From: Liolophura sinensis
Lineage: Eukaryota; Mollusca; Polyplacophora; Chitonida; Chitonidae
Direction: 5' to 3'
Length of the DNA: 64,000 nucleotides
Assembly (NCBI RefSeq): GCF_032854445.1
Contig: NC_088302.1
Span: 3,154,023-3,218,022, forward strand
Part shown: positions 12,500 through 22,285 of the stretch, in pieces
Layout of the letters: every line of letters begins with the position of its first letter
Position numbering within the stretch: position 1 is the stretch's first letter
The notes under the pieces: model-generated
The model's input: only the letters and a program-made list of their open reading frames with translations
Database searches by the model: none
Told to the model about the DNA's origin: nothing
Made by a program: the position numbers and the translations under genes

Positions 12500-14670
12500 C
12501 CTGTATGAGTTGCATAATACAGCCGTATGTTGTGGTCCAAACTGACTGTCGCCATGATATGAAAATTAAAAGTGATAACATTATTAACCGCTTTCTTTTA
12601 CTCCAGCTATGACTAGAGAGGTAGAAAAGGAGTATCACAATGCCAAAATTTTACGCTTCACTGAAAGTAGCTTACATTCATGATATCTCTACATGGGCTC
12701 TTTGGATCGCAGAATCATAACGCTTATACTGTATTGCATTGCTGAATGAGAACAATGATCTTCCGCTCCAAGTGACAGGGCCAGCTGTCGTGTAACTTAT
12801 CCTTTTCAGCTTTAACATAACCTGCAAGGTGTCTCTCAGGTCTGCAAAATAGTCACGAGGTGGTCTGGTTAACTCGTACCCACGGAGTCTCGTACCCTTA
12901 CCAAGTCGTACCCAGTAATAAATTACAACACACTGCCATTAGTATGTTATTTTAATGTTGTTTTACATTGCAATCAGGGGTGTTTGACAGCCTGTGCCAT
13001 GATGGTGCTAATTCATTTGATTCGTGTTTATTAAGTTTCTAAGTCTACTGGTCAAAAGAACTTGTACTGGTTTTAAGATTAGAGACAGAAGGCACCACGT
13101 GAAAAGAAATGCCGAATTGAGTTGTAACTCTATGAATAAGTTGAAATACGCATCCGTAATTTTCACTCGTCCAGATCAATGGGTAAGTTTTCGAGTGACA
13201 GGCCACATTGAGTATAATTTGTAATATAATCATCTCTTACTACAGTAAGCAAAAGACTGTAAGTCACAAATTTTTTAAAGATTTGCACAGTATCTTCAAT
13301 TTGTATCTAAGATGATTTTCTTTTTATTTCTACTGGTGCCCGAGACAATTTCTTATCTTTCTATCATTCGGATATGAGGTGCATTTGTAATCAATTTTCT
13401 CAGCCGTACAGTAAACGGAAGCTTCTGGAACTCGTAAGTTTTGTTGTAGAAAGTTTCAAGATGTGCAAAATATTGCCTGTAGGTACTCTTATACGTTTGT
13501 CCGGTAGTATATATCCTTTCCACTCCCTTTCGAAAGTCAATGCATTGTTAACAATGTCCGTAAATCGTCAGGATGCTTGTTCACATGGCGTTTGCATACC
13601 CACTGACTACATGCCAGCCGTAACACTTTGTGCCTTAATTGAGATTTCAGAGTAATGGTTGTCAATCATCTTTCATTTTTGAAAAGCATATAAACAAGTA
13701 CAAAGATACCACAGTACATTAACAATATATATATTCACCAGAAATTCTTGAAAGCAAGGTTGTTTTACATTTAGGCGTAAATGTCCGCCGGATTCCTCCT
13801 AGCCATATTTAGGCCCTATATATGTAAAACTGGAACAATGTGAACAATGGGTTCATCACTTTAGTTAATCAGAGAATGCATTCGTCGGCTCATTTAGTGA
13901 AAGAATCAACTAAGGCACTGGATGAACTAACGCACGTGGTAGACGGTCTGGTCACATTAAAGCAAAAAGTACTACCAATGCTACGGCCATGTTCATCAAA
14001 CTTCCATGCCAGTTAGAAGAAGCATTCTCCTATCAACCAATCTACGCGCTTTTCTGGTAGTGGTTAGGTTCTGACAGCCATCTTGGATAAAGACAAAATC
14101 TGTATGGGTCACTGACATCCTCTTCTTGTTGGTGATGTGCGGTAAAACTTGTCTGAAGCTATTTGTGACCTCCGGTGCCAGGCACTTGTGCTATCTTGGT
14201 AGCCATCTTAATTAGATTTTCCAGACGTTTTGGAGGCAAAGACTTTCAACACCTTACACCTGTAAGTAGATTTCGTTTGATTCATGAGCCCAAAATTCAC
14301 ACAAACGCTATTTAACTATGCTGAAGAAGGAACTGACCTATAAATACAGGATCGTCCGATTCGAATTTGATGGACTGGCCTTCCTGATGTCTGCCGTCAG
14401 AAGAATTACTCTTTGTAAAGATGTTCTTTTTTTTGGAAAACCAGAAGGTCAGAGTCCACGGGTTAGAATCTCCACGAACACAGATGCGTCGATGATATTC
14501 TACTTCCGAACCCACACCACCCACGCAAACACCGGCATTTAACGACGGGGTGACAGTGTAAGCTCCTTTGTACATCTGAAACGATCGTCGTTCACGTTAA
14601 ATGGTTCAGGGCAAACATATCTCACTCCACTTGTTTCAATTATCGTTTTCTACCAGCAAAGTATTTCTAG
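12500..14670. other. No gene recognised
   Basis: Unassigned. The longest frames are 93 codons at 13374-13655 (plus) and 87 codons at 14312-14575 (minus). The latter follows a plausible acceptor (GATCGTTTCAG near 14576-14586), but its product matches nothing I know and no partner exon was found. Confidence 0.45.
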
Positions 14671-14802
14671 TGTTCTGGTTTCATGAAGCTGATTTGGCTA
14701 AGTAAGCCCTTACTTACGATGACAACCTATGTTGTAGAGATATAAAGTGCAATTAGCTAAGGGTGACTTAACAATAAGTAAGCTTCGCGAAACTGGCCCC
14801 TA
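14671..14802. mobile_element. MITE-like element with imperfect terminal inverted repeats
   Basis: TTCTGGTTTCATGAAGCT at 14673-14690 pairs imperfectly with AGCTTCGCGAAACTGGCC at 14781-14798, about 130 bp apart. The inner arms carry TAAGTAAGCCCTTACTTA- and TTAACAATAAGTAAG-type sequence. CTAG or TAG flanks both ends. There is no coding capacity. The shape is that of a small non-autonomous DNA transposon; the family is not assigned. Confidence 0.45.
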
Positions 14803-15430
14803 GAGTGTTGTCGGGGAAGCCTAAATTGTACAGAAATGAATAGCGATGACGCATAAAAGTGTTTCTGACATAAACACAACAAATAACTGTGTTGTCTTCT
14901 GAGGCTTATAAGCAAATTATCTCTAAGTGGATAGAGGAGTTATTTAGTAGTTTGTTGTCATCCATCACCGAAGAAAAAAAAAAACACTTTCAAAAGTTTT
15001 ACCTACACAGAATAGCCGTCAGTGGCCAACGGTTGACCAAAGTAATCAGTCTAACGACTCAATGAGCAGTAAAAATTCGATAATCTGGTTGACTGAGTTT
15101 ACATATTCATGTATGCTTCCCTCTTGAAATAAAGTTATTATTTTATTAATTTTCCCTTACCCAGTCTTGGAGGTAACCCGGAGGGAATGAGGGAGAGGAA
15201 AGGGGTGATCTAGCTGCATGAGCACCAGGGGGAAAATCCCCGCACACCCTCACAAGCCGTCAACTATATGTATCTGTCTGACAAAGTTGCCCCCAGACAG
15301 CCCCGAGAACTATCATCGAACAAACGTCCTAAGGAAGCCATGCGAATACAATGTGACCAGTAGCGACGGTAACATTCAACACAGAAGCCGACTGAGACAT
15401 GGTTTGGTTTCCAAGTGGTTTTATCTGTGA
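14803..15430. other. No gene recognised
   Basis: Short plus-strand frame of 70 codons at 15218-15430 (ATG start) followed closely by AATAAA at about 15445. It could be a terminal exon but has no family match. Another AATAAA lies near 15128. Confidence 0.35.
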
Positions 15431-15439
15431 ATGACATGC

Positions 15440-16406
15440 AGGAATAATAAAACCTTTATTGAACATTTGATTTTACTATAAATTTTATTTATCACAACGC
15501 TTTGTTACTTTGACAATTTACATATCATGATGGTATACATGTAGTGAAAATCTGATGACAACTGCATAAAAGTACATTTGTCAAAATAAACAGCAATAAA
15601 TGAGTGTAAAATGCCGGAAACGTCTGAATTACATTAATGGCTAACAACAAGGGAGATAATCCCCAAGTCGCCAATGTCTCAATGTAATATACTGGATAAT
15701 GTGCCTTGAACTATGTTTTCATGATGAGGCCAGTGTGAACACTCTAGCTGCCACAAAGGCTATTTACTTACATTTTACATATAAACTAAAAGTCTCCAAC
15801 TTATATAATGCACATCATCACAACATGTCCCAGGCACAATCCTTAACGTACTGCATTTGACCTATAAGAGAGTCATGTCCATATTTCTCATTGTACACAA
15901 GTTCTGTTTAGGCCTAGATGAACTTTCTATTAAGGCTAGAACACAGCTGGGGGTAACCAGTTTTCATCATGAACAAGTGATAATAAGGATTAGCCAAAGC
16001 TGATAACTAACTCCCCAACCCCCTCGTTGAGCTCACAATAATCTCAGCACCAGTACACAATTAAGTCTTGCGTGACAACTAACAGGTCCATCATGCTGAG
16101 TTATATTCTTGTTTTTGACATAATATGGAACCAGATTTCAAACTTAATATATACAAAAATATATACTTCCTAGACTTCCTATCCTTTACATAACTATACA
16201 GAGCACATGATATCAACAGTGTTTACTCTCATATTCATCATTTTTACATATTACAAATCCAGGGTACGCTCTTAAAAGTACATTATACCAATACCTGGAC
16301 CATTCCATCATCAGAATCTCTTTACGGATTTTTACATTATCAATATGACTGACAGTTTATTTCTCTGGAACAATAACAAAATCTACCCACCACTGACATG
16401 TTAGCA
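15440..16406 (-). other. Probable 3' untranslated region of the frataxin gene
   Basis: This lies downstream of the frataxin stop on the minus strand and holds no other recognisable gene. Minus-strand AATAAA hexamers are at 16356-16361 (only about 46 nt past the stop), 15484-15489 and 15455-15460. Either a very short or a roughly 0.9-kb 3' UTR is possible; transcript data would decide. Confidence 0.45.
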
Positions 16407-19400
16407 TCAGCTGCTTTGGTCTAACTGTATATCATAGTTGTATATTACTGAGAGTTCTTCTGACAGGAGAGCCTGTAATGACTTTCCGTCTCTCTTGTAC
16501 ACCCACTGTCCATCGCTGAAATCATACCTCTTAGGCCCACTGCGAACGAACCACAAGAACCATTAGAAATATTACAATTAACATATGAAGGAGAGAGATA
16601 TTCCCAAGAACAACACATTAATAATCAAATTGTAATCAACTTCCACCTATATTGGTGAAGGTAGTGAAATTTAAGGTATAGACAAAATATTTAATATATA
16701 AGTAATTATTCCAAAAATGTGTGCAGTTATATGGGTGTGGAGTAAACTACCTAACTTCAGACTGTCCTAAGTGAGCATGCCCATGTGTAGCACATATTGG
16801 GTAAAGGCTAGTGGCCACCAGTGAACATGCAAGACCACACCGGTGAGCATCATCAAGGGCATTGATACAGAGACCACACCGGTGAGCACCCTCAATGTGT
16901 GGTGAGCACCCTCAAGGGCATTGATACCAAGACCACACAGGTGAGCATCATCAAGGGCATTGATACAGAGACCACACAAGTGAGCACCATCAAGGGCATT
17001 GATACAGAGACCACACAAGTGAGCACCATCAAGTGCACTGATACAGAGACCACAGAGGTGAGCACCATCAAGGGCATTGATACAGAGACCACACAGGTAA
17101 GCACCATCAAGGGCATTGATACAGAGACCACACAGGTGAGCACCATCAAGGGCACTGATACCAAGACCACACAGGTGAGCACCATCAAGGGCACTGGTAC
17201 AGAGACCACATCGGTGAGCACCATCAAGGGCATTGATACAGAGACCACACAGGTGAGCACCATGAAGGGCACTGATACAGAGACCACACAGGTGAGCACC
17301 ATGAAGGGCACTGATACCAAGACCACACAGGTGAGCACCATCAAGGGCATTGATACAGAGGCCACACAGGTGAGCACCATCAAGGGCATTGATACAGAGA
17401 CCACACAGGTGAGCACCATCAAGGGCATTGATACAGAGACCACACAGGTGAGCACCCTCAAGGGCACTGGTACAGAGACCACATCAGTGAGCACCATCAA
17501 GGGCATTGATACAGAGGCCACACTGGTGAGCACCATCAAGGGCATTGATACAGAGACCACACAGGTGAGCACCATCAAGGGCATTGATACAGAGACCACA
17601 CAGGTGAGCACCATCAAGGGCACTAATATCAAGGCCACACAGGTGAGGAAGACCACACAGGTGAGCACCATCGTCGACATTGCCACTGAGACCATACAAT
17701 TGAGCATCATCAAGGGCACTGCCACAACTGCCACATAGGTGAGCGTCATTAAGGACATTGCCACAGAGACCACACAGGTGTGTACCATCCAGGACATTGC
17801 CACAGAAACCACTGGTGAGCACCATAAAGGACAATGCCACTGCAACCCCCACAGATAAGAACCATCAAGGACATAGCCACCACGGCCACACAAGTGAGCA
17901 CCATCAACTTCATAGCCACTAAGACCACACAAGTGAGCACCATCAAGCACAATCCACCAAAGCCACACAAGTGTGCACCATTAAGGACTTTGCCACCAAG
18001 GCAACTATCAAGAGAGCACCATCAAGCACACTGCCACCAATGCCACCAAGGCACACAAATGAGCACCATCAAGCACATTGGCCATCATCCTCTCCCAAAG
18101 GTTACACAAAAGAACACCATCAAGCACATTGCATCCAAGACCACACAAATGAGCACCATCAAGCATAGTGTCACCAAGGCCCCCAAGAACAATGAAAACA
18201 GCAGAATCCAGAATATTGCCGGTACAAGGATGACACCAAACAGGTCTTGAGTAAAATAGTCGTAGGTAAGCACCTTTACCACTTTGCCACAGCCTGCACT
18301 ACAGAAGCCATTATCTTGTTTGGCCAGCAACAGCCAGAGTATCCCAATTACTGTGTTGAAACTCAAATTCCGTTCATGGCTCATTCAATCATTTTGCCCG
18401 ATTTTGGGAATTCTTAGAGCTTAGTTCTTAAGAGAATGATCTTAGAATGTTGTTTTGAGCTTTGTTTGGAAAGAAAAATGTAAATTTCAGCACCAAAGGT
18501 AACATATTATGTCCTTCATTTGCTTATAAAAATCCAATTTTGGGGTGAAATTTTAGGTCAATTCCAGTAATCATGTTAGTGTAGTCTTCCAAAAACACAA
18601 GCTTTCACAACACGGTTACCTTGATGGGGAGGAGAGCCAAATCTGTCGGTTAGGAGTCTGTTTGTTGATGACATAAGTACCACTGGTGCCTCCCAACTTC
18701 AAGGTCAACACTCCATCCTGATCAGCATGAACAAAAATTTCACCGATATAAAACTTTAAACAGCTTGAAGATAAGTCTGATGTGTAGATGTTTAATTCTG
18801 ATGCAGTCTCTTACTGATTAGAGAAATAATGATTTATTAACTGGAAGCTTATCAAATTAAGTGACGTATTAACAATTAATATGCACAAACATATTACTGC
18901 AGATTGTCAATCATGAAAGATATAGTCAAGATGTAGAGATCGCTTTATTATCATACGGCTGGTCACTCATCAAAAGTACAGCAAAGATATAAATGTTGGT
19001 CAATCACTGTAAAACTGTTTACTCACTGAAAGTGCCACATCATAATCAGGGTGAACACTGAGCCTTTCTGCCAGCTCTTCCAGGTTTTCTGCCAGCTTGT
19101 CCAATGTCTCTGTGCACAGCTGGTCAAACATCATCTCTGACAGCTCCCTGATTTACAACAGACAAGCATAATCTGCAATCACAAATATGCATAACCTACT
19201 GTCATATACATGCATAATCTACAGTAATATACATACATAATCTACTGTCAAATACATGCATAATTTATAATTAGAGACATGTATAATCTAGTATAATACA
19301 TGCACCATGTAAATCTAAATTACAGCCATGCCCATCTACAATCAATCATAATCACAGACATGCATAATTTACAATCACAGACAAGCATAATTTACAATCA

Positions 19401-20685
19401 CAGACATGCATTATCTACAATCACAGACATGCATAATTTACAATCACAGACAAGCATAATTTACAATCACAGACATGCATAATCTACAATCACAGATATG
19501 CATAATCTACAATCACAGACAATGCATATTTTACAATCACAGACACATATAATTTACAATCACAGACATGCATAATCTACAATCACAGACATGCATAATC
19601 TAACATCACAGACACAATCAAAGACATGTATAATCAAAAACTACAGGCAGACGCAATCTACAATCACAGACATGCATAACATACAATCACCGACTGGCAT
19701 AATCTACTGCACTGCACTGCACAGCACTAATTAATCCATTAGTATACTGACAATTGAGAACAAATAACTTTTACAACAACAAAGGAAAGCATTAAATTCA
19801 AAACAGTCCACAGGATCCCCTACTTACTCTTTTCCACTGCCAGTACCAAACAACTTGGGGTTTGTAACCACAACTTCTGAAGGCTGCCTTACAAGTATCC
19901 CAGGAACAAAACCATGTGGGTGTTGTCGCACTGATAAGGAAACTAGGCATCTATCTAATGATGGCTTGCTCTGTGAGGGAAAAATTCAAAGAGTGATATC
20001 TATGTCAGCTACAAAATTCCGGTGTCCTCCATTACCATATCATGTTTACTAATGTATACCAACTTGTACAGATACTGATAGCGGTAGGCTATTACTCTTT
20101 GTTTTACTTTACCTCTGGGCAAATGAGGCCTGGTATGAATTGTAAATGTCTAAAGTTGTTGCAACTTCAACTGAAATGCGTAAATATGTGTAGATAAACG
20201 TTAACACACGTATACCATAGATGGATAGTACCAATGGAAAGTAAATTTTATCACAGAGCTACTGAAACGTGGTTTATTGCAAATAGACTGTCACACACGG
20301 CCCAATTTAAGCTTGTCTGCTTCCTTTCTATAACTTGAATATGTCAACTTTTGTGCGAGTCATTTCTGTAACCGTTCAACACAAAACACCGGTAGCGGCG
20401 CATGAACAACATAGTTTTGTCTTTTGACCACAGTGGTTCACTCTGGGTATAACTTGCCACACACAGGCACTACGATGAGAAATGCGATGCAAAGCTATAG
20501 CAACGTACAAAACAGCTTACACCTCGATTAAAGATTTGAAGTGACAACGGTCGCAATGTGCGACAATACCGGCACAATTTCTGTAGAGACATCTTCTGAA
20601 AACCAACTGCCCTTATTAACTTCCATGTGCGTTTGACAGATGAAGACAACTTCCGAGTTACAGATCTCTCGACAATGTGCTGCAT
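16407..20685 (-). CDS. FXN: Frataxin, mitochondrial iron-sulfur cluster assembly factor (5 exons, 219 aa)
   Basis: Frataxin acts in the mitochondrial matrix, stimulating cysteine desulfurase (NFS1-ISCU complex) during Fe-S cluster assembly. Coding exons in transcript order: 20521-20685, 19828-19970, 19027-19147, 18620-18717, 16407-16539. All junctions are GT-AG with intron phases 0, 2, 0, 2. Residues 1-55 (exon 1) are rich in Arg, Lys and Ser and lack acidic stretches, as in a mitochondrial targeting peptide. Helix 1 (about 103-135) is acidic ([15 protein letters not shown]). The beta sheet carries [19 protein letters not shown] (156-174), including the conserved Trp170, followed by GPKRYDF (177-183) and WVY (188-190). 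The protein ends LDQSS, then TGA. Human frataxin is 210 aa, so the length fits. The ATG at 20683-20685 is the first in the exon frame but has a mediocre context; Met32 is an alternative. Exons 3-5 make the identification secure; exons 1 and 2 rest on splice signals, phase and transit-peptide character. Confidence 0.93.
16830..18190. repeat. 39-bp minisatellite inside frataxin intron 4
   Basis: About 25 well-conserved units (16830-17800) of the type GTGAGCACCATCAAGGGCAT then TGATACAGAGACCACACAG, decaying into diverged units to about 18190. The unit is 13 codons long, so both strands stay open for long stretches (279 codons plus, 358 codons minus). The array is wholly within the 2.08-kb intron between frataxin exons 4 and 5 and does not touch either splice site. 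Confidence 0.95.
19165..19690. repeat. 23-bp minisatellite inside frataxin intron 2
   Basis: Units of CATAATCTACAATCACAGAC plus ATG repeat about 20 times with substitutions and small length changes. The array lies between frataxin exon 3 (ends at 19147) and exon 2 (begins at 19828) and fills most of that intron. Confidence 0.92.
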
Positions 20686-20775
20686 TGATTGGTTGAAATA
20701 ACAGATTTGTCGTTACAAGAGTTGCCCCCCCTCGTCTGCTTGCACTTAGCCTTTCAAAGTGGCTCGATCCTTCAG

Positions 20776-20957
20776 CTTATTTATTGACTTAATAGGCGTT
20801 TAACGCAGTGCTCATGAATTTTTCACTGATACACCAGGTTGATCTTCAAAGCCCCAATCATACACCCGATCAATGAATGAATCAAGGATTAGTGAAACAT
20901 TCTTGAATATGGCTTAAAATTTCCATGAACTAAATAAATAAATAAATAGATAAACAA
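20776..20957. mobile_element. Two degenerate SINE tails in inverted orientation
   Basis: A minus-oriented tail (TTATTTATTGACTTAATAGG, then a GAATTTTTCACT block) at about 20776-20840 faces a plus-oriented tail (AGTGAAACATTCTTGAATAT, then AAATAAATAAATAAATAG) at about 20890-20957. Both are diverged from the active-looking copies. They lie just upstream of the frataxin start codon. Confidence 0.6.
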
Positions 20958-20996
20958 ATAAATAATAGAGAGTATCGTAACGATGCTGACGGAACA

Positions 20997-21286
20997 CACT
21001 AACGAATCGGGGCCTCCGTGGCTCAGTTGGTTAGCGCGCTAGCGCAGCGTAATGACCCAGGAGTCTCTCACCAATGCGGTCGCTGTGAGTTGAAGTCCAG
21101 CTCATGCTGGCTTCCTCTCCGGCAGTATGTGGGAAGGTCTGTCAGCAACCTGCGGATTGTCGTGAGTTTCCCCCGGGCTGTGCCCGGTTTCCGCCCACCA
21201 TAATGCTGGCCGCCGTCGTATAAGTGAAATATTCTTGAGTACGGCGTAAAACACCAATCAAAAAAAAAAAAAATCACTAACGAATC
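20997..21286 (+). mobile_element. Full-length tRNA-derived SINE with perfect target-site duplication
   Basis: The element spans about 21009-21274. The tRNA-like head has box A (TGGCTCAGTTGG) and a box B related to GAGTTCAAGTCC. It is followed by the body (GTGGGAAGGTCTG, CCCCGGGCTGTGCCCGGTTT) and the conserved tail GTATAAGTGAAATATTCTTG, ending in an A-run. The 12-bp sequence CACTAACGAATC flanks it on both sides (20997-21008 and 21275-21286). The perfect duplication points to a fairly recent insertion by a LINE-supplied machinery. The 73- and 61-codon frames here are not genes. Confidence 0.93.
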
Positions 21287-22046
21287 CATCTTAGACGTGG
21301 TTTAGTACTCTCTAAAAACTAAAATGTTATAAAACCTGAAACTTGAAACACTCTACAAAATGGTAAGAAAATGAAGTACCGGTCATTTAATTTGACACCA
21401 AGTTATGTCAAATTAACCCTTTTAGATGCTGTTTTAAGAATAATCAAGGTTAAATCCTGTACTTTATGTTACGGCCTTCAAACAGTCATTATGCCGCGCA
21501 GAATTTTAACATGTTGGCACTCATTCCTTACAGCATTTTATCACTCAGAAACATTTTAACATTTCCCTTTAAGAGTGTATTGCAGCTTGACTGTCAAACA
21601 ACATGAATGTCTCCATGGAAATCTGAGACTATTTTTAGAGACATAGCCCATGTCTCAGCGGCCTCTTTGATGTCTACGGCAGATGAATCTGCCATAGACA
21701 CCAAAGAGGCCGCCTTCCTAGTATGTCACCTCACATGCCTTGACATCACACTGAAAATCTTGTCGGCATTGGATGTGTCTTTGAAAAACATTTTTTTTTT
21801 TCATTTGAAATGTATTTACAAATGTTTTCTGCACTGTCTTGTACAGAAATGACTTTCAGAAATGAAATCGGTAGTTGAAAAGGTTACGTTTGGAATCAGA
21901 AAGCACGTTTTTGTACCTGTTCGTTGAGGAACAGTCGGTATTTAGCTAAAGGGCGTTGTGGGATGTATACCTGAGTGTTCATGTATATGTTTAGGTCAGA
22001 TTATGTTTGGAGAGTTTGACGCGATACAGTACGTCAGCCGACATAT
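21287..22046. other. No gene recognised; contains a long hairpin
   Basis: Short frames at 21371-21559 and 21607-21852 match no family. The notable structure is the inverted repeat at 21658-21713, listed separately. Confidence 0.45.
21658..21713. repeat. Near-perfect 26-bp hairpin with 4-nt loop
   Basis: The left arm GCGGCCTCTTTGATGTCTAC then GGCAGA (21658-21683) and the right arm (21688-21713) are reverse complements at 24 of 26 positions, with loop TGAA. This could be a small RNA hairpin or the remnant of a palindromic element. No host transcript is evident. The stem is slightly short for a canonical animal pre-miRNA, which usually has about 30 or more paired bases including mismatches. Confidence 0.7.
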
Positions 22047-22285
22047 GATATTGTGTAATCTGAGATGGTTAGAGCGTCCGCATCGAATTAGGGAGACATG
22101 GGATGAAACCGGTTCGGCTCACACCAAGGACTTTAAAAATGATACCTGCTGATGCCTTTCTTGGCGCCCGACACTAAGCGGTTAGAGCAAGGACACAGGA
22201 CTGATTGGCAAGGTGTCAGTATAAAGTTACAGGGTGGTTTGATAGGTCTGGTGACTAAGGCATGCATGACACTTCAGTGGATGTT
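22047..22285 (+). mobile_element. Second tRNA-derived SINE family
   Basis: The head resembles a tRNA: TCTGAGATGGTTAGAGCGTC (box A and D-arm), then a box B-like GGGATGAAACC. The body reads ACCAAGGACTTTAAAAATGA, GGTTAGAGCAAGGACACAGG and GGCAAGGTGTCAGTATAAAG, ending near ACACTTCAGTGG. This body is one I associate from memory with molluscan SINEs. It is unrelated in sequence to the main SINE in this window. No clear target duplication was found. Confidence 0.6.

Noticed and set aside
9607-12638. Many 60-196-codon minus-strand frames rich in Cys, His and Trp
   Set aside because: They recur at the 37/74-bp satellite period and contain the same repeated peptide in shifted copies; no gene structure.
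14312-14586. Minus-strand frame after an acceptor-like GATCGTTTCAG
   Set aside because: No recognisable domain and no upstream exon found; insufficient to call a gene.
16892-17968. 358-codon minus frame and 279-codon plus frame
   Set aside because: Both are created by a 39-bp repeat (13 codons) lying wholly inside frataxin intron 4.
19971-20520. Search for a GAA expansion in frataxin intron 1, the site of the human disease repeat
   Set aside because: The intron is 550 bp with no GAA array; the repeats here are in introns 2 and 4.
21009-21090. Possible functional tRNA gene
   Set aside because: The tRNA-like region is continuous with the SINE body and tail, flanked by a target duplication, and lacks a proper acceptor stem partner.
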